Positions 52,440 to 61,481 of a stretch of DNA of 64,000 nucleotides are shown one piece after another. A program made the translations under genes and the position numbers. The number at the start of each line of letters is the position of its first letter. Position 1 is the stretch's first letter. The stretch is from Nitrospira sp. Lineage in GTDB: Bacteria > Nitrospirota > Nitrospiria > Nitrospirales > Nitrospiraceae. A model generated the notes under the pieces. That model saw only the letters and a list, made by a program, of their open reading frames with translations. It was not told the origin of the DNA and did not search any database. The stretch covers positions 31,545 to 95,544 of the forward strand of contig VGXG01000003.1 in NCBI GenBank assembly GCA_016873395.1. Direction: 5' to 3'.

Positions 52440-54080
52440 CTACTGGGCCGGCATGGCCGACGGAGCCTTGGCAGGTGCGGTTGCGCTGCCGATGGGCGGG
52501 GACGTGCCAGCGACGCTGCTCTTGGCCGAGTGCGCCCGCACAAGCGTGGCCACCGTCCGGTTGGATTTCACAAGATACCGGGCCGCGACCCGCTGGATGT
52601 CGGCCGGTGTCACCGCAGCGATCCGCTCGCGCACCTTCAGGATATAGCGCCAGTCCTTCGCCACGACCTGAAAGAAGGCCAGTTGCGAGGCCAACCCGCT
52701 GTTGGAGCGGAGCGACCGCACCAGCGCCGCGTCCAGGTTGTTCAGCACCTTCTCCAATTCCTTCGACGACACTGGCTCGGTCGTGAGCCGGTCCAGTTCC
52801 AGCCCGATCGCTTCTTCCAATTCTTTTGTCGTATGCGGCGCCAAGGGCGTGGCGCTGATCACGAACAGGTTCGGGGCGCTGACGCCGGGGAAGCCGGAAT
52901 CGCTGCTGATGGAGGCTGCCAGCCGTTTCTCCCGAACCAACTTTTGGTAGAGCCGTGAGGTCACCCCTTCGGAGAGGACCGAGTCGAGCACGTCGAAAAC
53001 GAAGTCGTCCGAGTGGCCCAGGGCCGGTTTGTGATAGCCGATCAGGAGCACGGGCTCCGCATCGAATTCGACTTCGACGCGCCGCTCCCCGCGCTGTGAC
53101 GGCTCTACGGTCACCACCGGCGGAGGCGAGGGGGCGCCGGGGATCTTCCCGAAAGTCCGCTCGATCAGCGCAATGACCTCCGGCGGATTGATGTCCCCCA
53201 CGATCGCGATCACCGCATTGGCCGGTCCATAGTAGGTGCGGAAAAACTCGGTCGTGACGGCCGGCGTGAGCGCCTGGATGTCCGAGCCCCAGCCGATGGT
53301 CGGAAAGCCGTAGGGGTGGGCCTGAAACGCGGCCGCTGCAAAGGCCTCGTACAAGAGGCCGTTCGGGCTGTCCTCGGTCCGCAGCCGGCGCTCTTCCATG
53401 ACCACGGCTCGCTCCTTGTAGAATTCGCGCAGCACCGGGCGCGCCATCCGGTCCGACTCGATGGCAGCCCAGAGAGGCAACCGGTTGGCCGGGAGACTCA
53501 CAACATAGCGGGTGACGTCTTTTCCGGTGGAGGCGTTCAGGCCGACCGCCCCGTGACGTTGGTAGAGCAGGGCCATCTCGTTGCCCACCACGACGGCATC
53601 GGCCTTCTCCTGGACCTCTTTGAAGGCCTGCTTCAGTTGCTGTAAGGCCGGGGAATCCTCCTGCCCGGACGCGCGCAGCTTCCCTCGCAGCTTATCGATG
53701 GCGGTGTTGAGGCGGTCCATTTCATCCAGCAGCGGCTGCTCCCGCTCATAGTCCTTGGTCCCCAACAGCCTCGTCCCCTTGAAGGCCATGTGCTCGTAGA
53801 GGTGCGCGAGGCCCGTGGCTCCGTTGTGCTCGTTCGCCCCCCCGACGCCGAAGGTCACGTTGACGGACAGCACCGGGCTCTGGTGCCGCTCCACCAATAA
53901 GACGGTCAATCCGTTGGCCAGCTTGTGCTCGATAACCCGCTCCGCCAAGCCGGCGGCGTGTGCCAAGTGAAGGTTGAGGCTGAGGCTGAGGCCGAGGAGG
54001 AAAAGCGTGAAGCGTGAAGCGTGAAGCGCGGGAAGGACGCGATACGCTTCACGAGATACGAGCGACGCTTCCGTGGTCAT
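52440..54080 (-). CDS. M16 family zinc metallopeptidase, active subunit
   Basis: About 546 residues from the ATG at 54080, with HLYEH matching the inverted HxxEH zinc motif and a later Glu in the expected ERAVVMEERR region. An Ala/Glu-rich insertion (about 60 residues) lies after the motif. The signal peptide is odd: its n-region and start of the h-region (SLVSREAYRVLPALHASRFT) are encoded by a dispersed palindromic repeat. It overlaps the HAD phosphatase stop by ATGA and ends in a Pro/Ala-rich tail. Confidence 0.9.
   Translation of the reverse strand: MTTEASLVSREAYRVLPALHASRFTLFLLGLSLSLNLHLAHAAGLAERVIEHKLANGLTVLLVERHQSPVLSVNVTFGVGGANEHNGATGLAHLYEHMAFKGTRLLGTKDYEREQPLLDEMDRLNTAIDKLRGKLRASGQEDSPALQQLKQAFKEVQEKADAVVVGNEMALLYQRHGAVGLNASTGKDVTRYVVSLPANRLPLWAAIESDRMARPVLREFYKERAVVMEERRLRTEDSPNGLLYEAFAAAAFQAHPYGFPTIGWGSDIQALTPAVTTEFFRTYYGPANAVIAIVGDINPPEVIALIERTFGKIPGAPSPPPVVTVEPSQRGERRVEVEFDAEPVLLIGYHKPALGHSDDFVFDVLDSVLSEGVTSRLYQKLVREKRLAASISSDSGFPGVSAPNLFVISATPLAPHTTKELEEAIGLELDRLTTEPVSSKELEKVLNNLDAALVRSLRSNSGLASQLAFFQVVAKDWRYILKVRERIAAVTPADIQRVAARYLVKSNRTVATLVRAHSAKSSVAGTSPPIGSATAPAKAPSAMPAQ
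54005..54062. repeat. CGTGAAGCGT / ACGCTTCACG palindrome inside the M16 gene start
   Basis: AAAAGCGTGAAGCGTGAAGCGCG and GATACGCTTCACGAGATACGAG are complementary in outline; the same unit occurs at 56752-56825 and in part at 7763. It lies inside the coding region for the signal peptide of the M16 peptidase. Confidence 0.7.
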
Positions 54081-54733
54081 ACGAACAACTCGATGAGCTC
54101 TTCCGGCTGTTCGATGAACCAATCGGGAGCGCACGCCGCCATCTTCTCACGGTTGCCCATGCCGTAGCCGACGGCGCAGACCCGGATGCCGGCATTGTGC
54201 GCCCCCTTGATGTCGTTCGTGCTGTCGCCGACCAGAACCGTCCGCTCATTCGAGACCTGCAAGGCTTCCATGACCTTGAGCAACATTCCCGGCTCCGGCT
54301 TCAGGCCGAAGCCGTTATCGCCCCCGACCACGTAGGCGAAGTGATGGGCCCCCAGCCCTTCCAGGATCTTCGTCGTATACTCCAGCGACTTGTTCGTGGC
54401 CACGGCCTTGTGTGTGCGGGCGAAATGGGCCAGGGTCTCCTCGACGCCGGGATAAAATCTGGTGCGGTCCAGACAATGGGTCAAGTAATGGCCGCGGAAG
54501 ACCTTCAGGGCCTCTTCATAGCGAGCCTGGTTTTCCTCGCCGACCGAGAGGCGGAGGAGACGTTTGACCCCATCCCCCACGAAGCTGAAAATCTCTTCCT
54601 GGGGACGCGGCGGGAGCCCCAGCTCAGCCAGGGTCAGATTGACCGAGACGGCGATGTCCCACTTGGACTCGATCAACGTGCCGTCCAGGTCGAAGATCAG
54701 GAGATCCACCGGCACTTTGGCTTTGCGACTCAT
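54077..54733 (-). CDS. gph: HAD-family phosphatase, phosphoglycolate-phosphatase-like
   Basis: A 218-residue HAD phosphatase with all motifs: FDLDGTLIES (nucleophile Asp), TNKSLEYT (motif II), FGLKPEPGML (Lys) and VGDSTNDIKGA (acid pair). Cap type fits Gph, which removes phosphate from 2-phosphoglycolate, but other substrates are possible. Linked by ATGA overlaps to genes on both sides, in an operon with pyruvate kinase. Confidence 0.85.
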   Translation of the reverse strand: MSRKAKVPVDLLIFDLDGTLIESKWDIAVSVNLTLAELGLPPRPQEEIFSFVGDGVKRLLRLSVGEENQARYEEALKVFRGHYLTHCLDRTRFYPGVEETLAHFARTHKAVATNKSLEYTTKILEGLGAHHFAYVVGGDNGFGLKPEPGMLLKVMEALQVSNERTVLVGDSTNDIKGAHNAGIRVCAVGYGMGNREKMAACAPDWFIEQPEELIELFV

Positions 54734-55308
54734 GACGGCTCCCTGCCGACCTTCCTCAACTCGTCCCGCAGCTCTGCCAGCTTCATGAGCTTCAGCCCGT
54801 CGGTTTCCTGCAGCATGGCCTGCCGCACAAAGTTGATCATGCGCTTCTGGCCGACGTGGGGCGCCAACTGCGGTTCGATGATCCGCCACCGGTCGCCCAC
54901 CGCCTTGACCCGGACGCGAAACTCTTCCACCTTCGATTCAGGCACGAACGAAGCCGTCTCCCAGTACATCACGCCCAGCACCTGGAATCTCACGGGGATG
55001 AGCGCCTCCATCAGGCCCAGGATTTCCCAGGCAGCGACGTCCTCCACCACCTCATAGCTCTCGATCACCACGACATGTTCCCAGGAGGGCTCCTCCTTCC
55101 ACGCGATGTAGGGTTTGAGCGTCTCCCAGGAGATAGCCTCCAGGCGGGCGCCCTTCATATCCAGCGACAAATACGCTTTCACGACGCCGGACGGGTCTTT
55201 TTTGAGGTCCCAGGTCCCCGCGGGACTATCGCCGGTACCGGCCACGGCAAGCAGCAGCAGGATCATCGCCAGGTAGATTGTCAGCCTTCTCACGATGTTC
55301 TCCTTCAT
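54730..55308 (-). CDS. Exported protein of unknown function
   Basis: A 192-residue protein with an N-terminal signal (IYLAMILLLLAVAGTGDSPAG). The mature part has alternating strands and helices (DPSGVVKAYLSLDMKGARLE, EEFRVRVKAVGDRWRIIEP), reminiscent of NTF2-like accessory proteins. It begins nine bases after pyk and overlaps the HAD gene by ATGA. Confidence 0.65.
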   Translation of the reverse strand: MKENIVRRLTIYLAMILLLLAVAGTGDSPAGTWDLKKDPSGVVKAYLSLDMKGARLEAISWETLKPYIAWKEEPSWEHVVVIESYEVVEDVAAWEILGLMEALIPVRFQVLGVMYWETASFVPESKVEEFRVRVKAVGDRWRIIEPQLAPHVGQKRMINFVRQAMLQETDGLKLMKLAELRDELRKVGREPS

Positions 55309-55317
55309 CGTTCTGCG

Positions 55318-56739
55318 CTACGCCACCTCGTGCAGCTTCATCAAGTTGGTCCCTCCGGGCTGACTGATCTGCGTGCCGGAGAGAATGACAATCCGCTGTC
55401 CTGTTGTCGCCAATCCCTCCGCCTTCAAGCGGCGTTCGGCCTCGCGGACCCGCTCGTCCGTCTGATCGATTTGCAGCATGGTGTGGGGCATCACACCCCA
55501 ATAGAGCGCCATCCGCTGCCGCACCGGCTCGAACGGGGTAAAGGCGATGATGGGAGCGGTCGGACGCTGCTTCGACAGCAGCCGCGCCGTCGTCCCTAAT
55601 TCACTGAACGCCACAATGGCGCTTGCACCGACAGCCAAGGCGGCCGATGAAGCCGAGGTGCAGATGGCCTCAGGAAACGACACAACGCTGAGGTTGTCAC
55701 GAGACTGGCGCGCGAACATGGGCTCAGTCCCTTCATCCGCAGCCCGAATGATCCGATCCATGACACAGACCGCCTCGACTGGATAGCTCCCGATAGCCGT
55801 TTCGGCTGACAGCATCACAGCATCGGTTCCGTCAAAGACCGCATTCGCGACATCGGAGGCTTCCGCTCTGGTCGGCTTCGGCTGGTGGGTCATGGATTCC
55901 AGCATCTGCGTCGCCGTAATCACGAGCCGGCGGCGGCGGTTCGCTTCCCGGATGATCCGCTTCTGAAGCAGCGGCACCGCCTCCGGCCCCATCTCGACCC
56001 CCAAATCGCCGCGCGCGATCATCACCCCGTCCACCTCATCAAGCAGGGCCTCGAGATGATCGATCGCCTCGGGCCGTTCGATCTTGGCGATCACCGGCGC
56101 GTCTCCCCCATATTCGGCGATCAACTGCTTGGCCTCAGCCACGTCCTCGGGCCCCTTGACGAACGACAGGGCGACATAGTCCACGCCTTGCGCCAAACCG
56201 AACCGGAGGTCCGCCCGATCCTTGTCGGTCAAAGTGGGTTCGCTGATGGACGTGCCGGGCAGATTGAGGCCCTTGTGGGAGGTGACTCGCCCTCCCGTGA
56301 CGACCTGGCACTCCACCGCACCGCCTGCCACGGCAACCGCGACCAACTCGATCAGGCCGTCGTCGATCAGGATCCTGGCGCCTGGCCTGACATCCAGAGT
56401 CAGGTTCGCATAGGTGACGGGAATGTCTGGTGCGGCGGGGGCGGCCTGCGCGTGGCTTGCTACGAGGCGAACCGTCCGGCCCGGAACCAGGTTCACCCCT
56501 CCTTCCGCGAGCCCGCCGACGCGAATCCTCGGTCCCTGGAGATCCTGGATGATGGCCACCGCGGCACGCCGGCGTCCAGCCGCTTCACGGATCGCCTTGA
56601 CGGCGCGTCCGTGCCATTCGTGGGTGCCGTGTGAAAAATTCAGTCGAGCCACGTCCATGCCGCCTTCGATGAGCCGGTCCAGGATGTCCGGCTGATCGCT
56701 GGCCGGTCCGATCGTGCAGACAATTTTGGCTTTGCGCAT
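55318..56739 (-). CDS. pyk: Pyruvate kinase
   Basis: A 473-residue enzyme. It has KIVCTIGPAS at the start, the Lys/Glu region VIAKIERPEAIDHL, ARGDLGVEMG, and the signature ITATQMLESMTHQPKPTRAEASD. The C-terminal allosteric domain is full length. It converts phosphoenolpyruvate and ADP to pyruvate and ATP. The ATG at 56739 is preferred to a TTG two codons earlier. It heads the five-gene minus-strand operon that ends at 50925. Confidence 0.96.
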   Translation of the reverse strand: MRKAKIVCTIGPASDQPDILDRLIEGGMDVARLNFSHGTHEWHGRAVKAIREAAGRRRAAVAIIQDLQGPRIRVGGLAEGGVNLVPGRTVRLVASHAQAAPAAPDIPVTYANLTLDVRPGARILIDDGLIELVAVAVAGGAVECQVVTGGRVTSHKGLNLPGTSISEPTLTDKDRADLRFGLAQGVDYVALSFVKGPEDVAEAKQLIAEYGGDAPVIAKIERPEAIDHLEALLDEVDGVMIARGDLGVEMGPEAVPLLQKRIIREANRRRRLVITATQMLESMTHQPKPTRAEASDVANAVFDGTDAVMLSAETAIGSYPVEAVCVMDRIIRAADEGTEPMFARQSRDNLSVVSFPEAICTSASSAALAVGASAIVAFSELGTTARLLSKQRPTAPIIAFTPFEPVRQRMALYWGVMPHTMLQIDQTDERVREAERRLKAEGLATTGQRIVILSGTQISQPGGTNLMKLHEVA

Positions 56740-56751
56740 CCGCAACCCCGT

Positions 56752-56825
56752 GATTCGTGAAGCGTACCTCGTGAAGCGTCGTTCGGCTCGTTTTGCGCTT
56801 CACGCTTCACGAGCGACGAGGAACG
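56752..56825. repeat. CGTGAAGCGTACCTCGTGAAG palindromic repeat in the pyk leader
   Basis: Left arm TTCGTGAAGCGTACCTCGTG, right arm GCGCTTCACGCTTCACGAGC. It lies directly upstream of pyruvate kinase and probably within its transcript leader. The same family encodes a signal peptide at 54005-54062. Confidence 0.7.
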
Positions 56826-56925
56826 CACTCCTGTGCGGGCATTCTAACAGCCGACCACCGCTCTGGCAACGCAACCGCAGGCGGGTACGGCTCCTTTCCT
56901 GGGCAGTGATTCGAGACGCTCCCCG

Positions 56926-59244
56926 CTACGGAAGCTCGGTTCCATGCATTCGGGCGAAGACCTCCCAGTCAAACGGCTTCGGCGCGACCGCGTGGAGCGG
57001 CACGGCGTCGATGGATCCTGGCTCGCGATAGGCCAACATGCAGCCGATGACACGCTCCGGGTCTTTGGCCAGACGGCGGATGGCTTCGTACGCCATATGT
57101 TGCGCGATGGCCTTGTCTTCGGGTGTCGGCGGGGCGCCCCGCAGGGTATGGCCAAGGATCGTGGCTTTGGTGGCAGGCGTGAGGGGATAGGAGCCGAGGC
57201 CTGTCCGAAACTGCGGCCACCGGGCAATCGTGCTGTCCACATAGCCGACCAGACCGTGCACGCCTCCATCCGGATGATGGCGGTGAGGAGTCTGTTCCGC
57301 CACCACAAACAAATGGCTCTTGTTCGGGACGCCTAACGTGCGTTTCAGCGTACCCAGAATGATGTCATCGATGTAGGCGTCTGGATCGGGATGCTCATTG
57401 ACCAGCACTCCCTCAGCCCGAGCCTGATACGCACAGGCCAACGCGAGATGACCCGACCCCGCGCCCATGATTTCGACGAAAAAGACGCTGCCCATGGCCG
57501 CGCTCGTGGCTTTGAGCGACTCGATTGATTGATTGGCCAACGCCACGGCGGAGTGAAAACCCAGAGAGGTCGTGCCCGCCAGATTGTTGTCGATCGTGCC
57601 CGGTATCCCGACAACCTGAACACCAAATCCCTCGTAGAGTGCGCGGGCGCCTCGAAGACTCCCGTCGCCTCCGATGACGACGAGCGCCCCGTCCTGCATA
57701 TAGGGCTGGAGATGTCGCAGGGTCGCCTGCTGAACCTGCTCGTCCTTGAAATCTTCGAAGCGGCTGCTGCCGATCGGGCTGCTCGCATGGCTGCCCAAGC
57801 CCCGCGTATCCTGCTCGGTCACGGCTTCAATCCAATTGTTGGCCAGCCCTAAGAACCCGTGACGGACGAAGTAGACCTGGAGGCCCATCCGGTTTCCTGT
57901 CACGCGCAGTTCCTTCAACGCGGCGCCGGCGCCGGCGAAATCGCCACCCGATACCAACGCAACGATCCGCTTAATCTGCCGGGGCTTGAGCGTGACCCGA
58001 TCCCGCCGTTCGCGTTCCACCGTCATCCACGCGTCACGCGCCGCCCGTTCCCGCTCCGACAGACCCACCGCTGTGGAATACCCGGACAGGAGTCCGTGTT
58101 CGTAGGTCAGGAGCACCACGTTGCTCTGCCCCTCCTTATATTCTCCAAACTCGGTGAAGGCCTCACGAAACGGCCGAGGGTCGAGATAAACCATGAGCGC
58201 CCGCAGGGTTGAGCTGTGGGAGTACAAACACACGACTTTCCCTTGGTGGGATTGGCCCAACCGGCGGAACCCGTCGACGACATCGACATAGACGTCGAAA
58301 AACGAGTGCCCCCCCGGATAACTGTAGAGGGGGTGTTTGATCAGGCGCTTGGCGGTCTGGACGTCGACGCCGAAGGCTTTTGCTGCTTCCTCGGCTTCCG
58401 TCTTCTTCTCCAGACCCGTCGCCCATCCGAAATCCTGGGGTTCCAGCGCGGACTCATACGCAGGCTGGCCGGCATTGCGAGAGCCAGCTTGAACCAGCGC
58501 GGCGACCACTCGCTCCCACAGTTGCCGCGTGTTCGGGCTTCGGCTCACAAGATGAGTAAAGGTCTGCGGGTCGAGGTAGTTGTGAAGGTGGAGAAAATCC
58601 AGTTGTTGCCCGACCACGCCCAGCATCTGCGCCAACGCCGCGCCGACCGCGTCGGCCCTGGGTATGCCCCGGTCCGGGTCCAGCACGTTGGCCAGCCGGC
58701 GTCCGACCCGACACGTCCCGCTTTCCACGCGCGACACACCGTGGCGCATCGTGAAGAGGAGGGTTCGACCGGTCAAGTCGCGCGGGAGCAGCCAGAACCG
58801 ATCATCACCCAGGTCCAAAACGATCCGGTCCTCGACCAACTGCGGCGTCAATTGCGCACGCGGCACGATCGCGACGGGCCGACGGTGGATCGGTTTCTGC
58901 ACCGACCCGATCGGGGCCCGGAAAAGCGGCGCAAGCTCACCTGCCGCGAGGAGCTGATTCCAGGCGGCGAAAAAGACGAGCCCGTCGCCCCCGCATCCTT
59001 CTTCGAGCACCGAGCGCCGCGCAGACCTGTATTCTTCGGCTCCCGAAAAGCCTGTCTGCGCCCGCTGAACGAACGCCCGGATCTTCTCTATCGCTTCGCG
59101 GGCTCGCCGCGGTCGATCCGTTACGGCTGGCGGGAGCGGCGGGAAGGTAATCCCCTCCATCGCCGGGCGGCGCGCAAGCCACTCTCCATAAGCCAGGAGC
59201 CCCTCGACCGTCACAAAATCAAGCCGTTCTCCCGTAGATTCCAT
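56926..59244 (-). CDS. Histidine-phosphatase (FBPase-2-like) / 6-phosphofructokinase fusion
   Basis: A 772-residue protein in two parts. Residues about 120-400 are a histidine phosphatase: TMRHG (RHG at 167-169), SYPGGHSFFDVYVDVVDGF at 309-327, and second catalytic His343 in LYSHSSTLRALMVYL. This matches the bisphosphatase half of eukaryotic PFK-2/FBPase-2 in order and wording, with His313 where that enzyme has its Glu. Residues about 425-770 are PfkA-type: VSGGDFAGAG, IGSSRFEDF, GGDGS (525-529), GIPGTIDNN. GGDGS and PGTIDN point to ATP rather than PPi. The usual GGDAPGMN and DND are altered. Both substrates remain to be shown. Confidence 0.85.
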   Translation of the reverse strand: MESTGERLDFVTVEGLLAYGEWLARRPAMEGITFPPLPPAVTDRPRRAREAIEKIRAFVQRAQTGFSGAEEYRSARRSVLEEGCGGDGLVFFAAWNQLLAAGELAPLFRAPIGSVQKPIHRRPVAIVPRAQLTPQLVEDRIVLDLGDDRFWLLPRDLTGRTLLFTMRHGVSRVESGTCRVGRRLANVLDPDRGIPRADAVGAALAQMLGVVGQQLDFLHLHNYLDPQTFTHLVSRSPNTRQLWERVVAALVQAGSRNAGQPAYESALEPQDFGWATGLEKKTEAEEAAKAFGVDVQTAKRLIKHPLYSYPGGHSFFDVYVDVVDGFRRLGQSHQGKVVCLYSHSSTLRALMVYLDPRPFREAFTEFGEYKEGQSNVVLLTYEHGLLSGYSTAVGLSERERAARDAWMTVERERRDRVTLKPRQIKRIVALVSGGDFAGAGAALKELRVTGNRMGLQVYFVRHGFLGLANNWIEAVTEQDTRGLGSHASSPIGSSRFEDFKDEQVQQATLRHLQPYMQDGALVVIGGDGSLRGARALYEGFGVQVVGIPGTIDNNLAGTTSLGFHSAVALANQSIESLKATSAAMGSVFFVEIMGAGSGHLALACAYQARAEGVLVNEHPDPDAYIDDIILGTLKRTLGVPNKSHLFVVAEQTPHRHHPDGGVHGLVGYVDSTIARWPQFRTGLGSYPLTPATKATILGHTLRGAPPTPEDKAIAQHMAYEAIRRLAKDPERVIGCMLAYREPGSIDAVPLHAVAPKPFDWEVFARMHGTELP

Positions 59245-59495
59245 TCGTTGCCTCGTTGGTTCCTCTCCGGCTCAGCCGCGCCCTTAGCATGCAAGGCGCG
59301 TACGCGGAGTGAGCAAGAGACGGTGCCGTGGAAAGACGATCGATACGTTGAACCTGTGGAGATGCTACCGTGATGAACGAGAGATAGCAACATGCCTCTG
59401 TGGGCGAGCACCCTCGCGGGTCGGAACCACCGCGTCAAGACGCGGAGCGGTATGCTTGAACCCTCTGTGAGTCGCGTGCTACTGTGTCGCCTCTT
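59245..59495. other. Divergent leader region with a tight GC hairpin
   Basis: The region between the fusion gene and hemL carries no gene. CCGCGTC-AA-GACGCGG at 59430-59445 is a perfect 7-bp inverted repeat with a two-base loop, about 50 bases before hemL. It may be a control element for hemL or part of its leader. Confidence 0.45.
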
Positions 59496-60779
59496 ATGAA
59501 AACCGCTGTCTCCCGGAAGCTCTTCATCGAGGCGCAGCGTTACATCCCCGGCGGAGTCAACAGCCCGGTGCGCGCCTTCCGCTCCGTGGGTGGCCAGCCT
59601 CTATTTATCAAACGTGCCAAGGGTGCCCGCCTGTACGACGCGGACGGGAACAGCTTCATCGACTACGTGCTCTCCTGGGGCCCGATGATCCTGGGCCATG
59701 CGCCGGCACCGGTCATCAAGGCCATCGCCCGCGCCGCCGCCCACGGCACCAGCTACGGCGCACCGACCGAGTTAGAAGTCCGCCTGGCCCGGATGATCAC
59801 CGACGCCGTCCCCTCCATGCAGCAGGTCCGGCTGGTGAGCTCCGGCACGGAGGCGGTCATGAGCGCCATCCGCCTGGCCCGCGGCTATACGAGGAAGGAC
59901 GGCGTGCTCAAGTTCGAAGGCTGCTACCACGGGCACAGCGACTACCTGCTGGCCAAGGCGGGATCGGGGCTCGCCACGCTGGGAATCCCAGACTCTCCCG
60001 GCGTGCCGATGGACTTCACGCGCCACACACTGACCGCTCCCTACAATGACATCAAGACCCTGCAAAGGCTCATCCAGACGCACCATCGGGAATTAGCCTG
60101 CGTGATCGTGGAGCCGGTGGCCGGCAACATGGGGGTGGTCCCGCCGGGGGACGACTTTCTGCCCACGCTCCGGGAGCTGACGCGGGCGCACGGCATTCTT
60201 TTGATCTTCGACGAAGTGATCACTGGCTTCCGCGTGGCCTATGGAGGCGCTCAGACGCTCTACGGGGTGACGCCAGATTTGACCTGCCTGGGGAAGATCA
60301 TCGGAGGGGGGCTGCCGGTGGGGGCCTATGGCGGCGGGAAAGAGATCATGCAACTGATCGCGCCGGCCGGGCCGGTCTATCAGGCCGGCACCCTGTCGGG
60401 AAATCCCCTGGCGGTGACGGCGGGCATCGAGACCCTCAAGAAGCTCAAGCAGCCGGGCCTCTACAGGCAACTCGACAAGCTGGCGGCCAGGCTGGCGGAG
60501 GGACTGGGGAACGCGGCCAAGAAAGCCGGCGTGCCGCTGACGCAAACGCGGGTAGGGTCGATGCTGGGCGCGTTCTTTACAAGGGGGCCGGTGGTGGACT
60601 ATGCGTCAGCCAAGCAATCCGATACGCAGGCCTACGCGAAATTCTTTCATCGCATGCTGGAGCAGGGCGTCTACTTCGCCCCGTCTCAGTTCGAAGCCGC
60701 CTTTCTCTCGACCGCCCACAGCGCCGCGGACATTGAACGCACGATCGTGAGCGCGAGAGCCGCTTTGAAGAGCTTATAG
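59496..60779 (+). CDS. hemL: Glutamate-1-semialdehyde 2,1-aminomutase
   Basis: A 427-residue PLP enzyme: IPGGVNSPVRAF at the start, SSGTEAVMSAIRLARG, FDEVITGFR, and the PLP lysine in CLGKIIGGGLPVGAYGG (Lys267). It makes 5-aminolevulinate for heme in the C5 pathway, needed for the many cytochromes. The ATG at 59496 matches family starts; a GTG at 59484 would add four residues. The last three residues KSL and the stop TAG are shared with the adjoining repeat. Confidence 0.95.
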   Translation: MKTAVSRKLFIEAQRYIPGGVNSPVRAFRSVGGQPLFIKRAKGARLYDADGNSFIDYVLSWGPMILGHAPAPVIKAIARAAAHGTSYGAPTELEVRLARMITDAVPSMQQVRLVSSGTEAVMSAIRLARGYTRKDGVLKFEGCYHGHSDYLLAKAGSGLATLGIPDSPGVPMDFTRHTLTAPYNDIKTLQRLIQTHHRELACVIVEPVAGNMGVVPPGDDFLPTLRELTRAHGILLIFDEVITGFRVAYGGAQTLYGVTPDLTCLGKIIGGGLPVGAYGGGKEIMQLIAPAGPVYQAGTLSGNPLAVTAGIETLKKLKQPGLYRQLDKLAARLAEGLGNAAKKAGVPLTQTRVGSMLGAFFTRGPVVDYASAKQSDTQAYAKFFHRMLEQGVYFAPSQFEAAFLSTAHSAADIERTIVSARAALKSL

Positions 60780-60935
60780 CGTATAGCTGATAGCCAGAAA
60801 ATAGGAGCCTATAGCGAATGGCTTATGGCAAGAAAGTGCGGGGCTATCAAAGAGAGTTTTTCTTCCCATCGGCTATAAGCCACACGCTCTTTGCTCCTGC
60901 CATAAGCCATTGGCCATAGGCCATACGCTCTTCGC
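60767..60935. repeat. AAGAGCTTATAGCGTATAGC / GCCATAAGCCATTGGCC palindromic repeat after hemL
   Basis: A long imperfect palindrome of AGCTTATAGC, AATGGCTTATGGC and complement units. It begins within the last codons of hemL (AAGAGCTTATAG gives Lys-Ser-Leu-stop) and is the same family as 49556-49692, where the identical string ends the macro-domain gene. Confidence 0.7.
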
Positions 60936-60987
60936 GGCTGTATCGAGTGAGATACGAGCTGAATCCGTTTCGATTCAGCCGCGTGGG

Positions 60988-61218
60988 CTATTCATCCTCT
61001 TCGTCCTCAGCATCCAGCGCCGCCTGCCGCTTCTGCTCTTCCATCGCATTGTGAAGCAGCATCCGGATAAACATCGAGATCAAGGACCCCTTTTCCAGCG
61101 TACCCCCCGGGGGGACCGCAATCTTGCCTTCCTTGATCATCTGATCCAACCAGGCTTTCTGATCCGGCGCAATCAGCACCGGTATCTCAACCAAGCCCAC
61201 TTTCCCAAACATATCCAT
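60988..61218 (-). CDS. Small cytosolic protein of unknown function
   Basis: A 76-residue protein: MDMFGKVGLVEIPVLIAPDQ, then helical sequence and an acidic tail (DAEDEEDE). The pattern (small N-terminal strand, then helix with a GSLISMFIRMLLHNAME stretch) is suggestive of a DNA- or protein-binding ribbon-helix-helix variant but no family is named. AAGGGGG lies upstream. Confidence 0.6.
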   Translation of the reverse strand: MDMFGKVGLVEIPVLIAPDQKAWLDQMIKEGKIAVPPGGTLEKGSLISMFIRMLLHNAMEEQKRQAALDAEDEEDE

Positions 61219-61481
61219 CGTGGAGCCCCCTTTTCTCTAAGAAGCGGTCAGCGATCAGCTTTCAGCTTCTGGCTGACGGCTGATGGCTAATTGCTTGCGA
61301 GCCATTTCAGCATGCGCTTGTCGGCTCTGTCAACAGAGCTTATGGAGAGGCGGCGCCTGGCATAAAATATGCTTTGGAAACGTGAGGTGACTATCTCTTG
61401 ACATCTCTTTTTTGTAGGAGCATCGTACTGCCATAAGGCATGCCCAACTGACGGGAGGGAGGTGATTCCAAGCAACATGAC
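61219..61481. other. Gene-free stretch with repeats, a tight hairpin and a -35-like box
   Basis: A TCAG-family repeat lies at 61240-61290. GCTCTGT-CA-ACAGAGC at 61324-61339 is a perfect 7-bp inverted repeat. TTGACA at 61398-61403 could be a -35 box facing the hairpin-rich stretch that follows, but no good -10 is seen. GGAGGTGATTCC near 61456 is a near-perfect anti-Shine-Dalgarno match preceding only an 11-codon frame. Confidence 0.45.
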
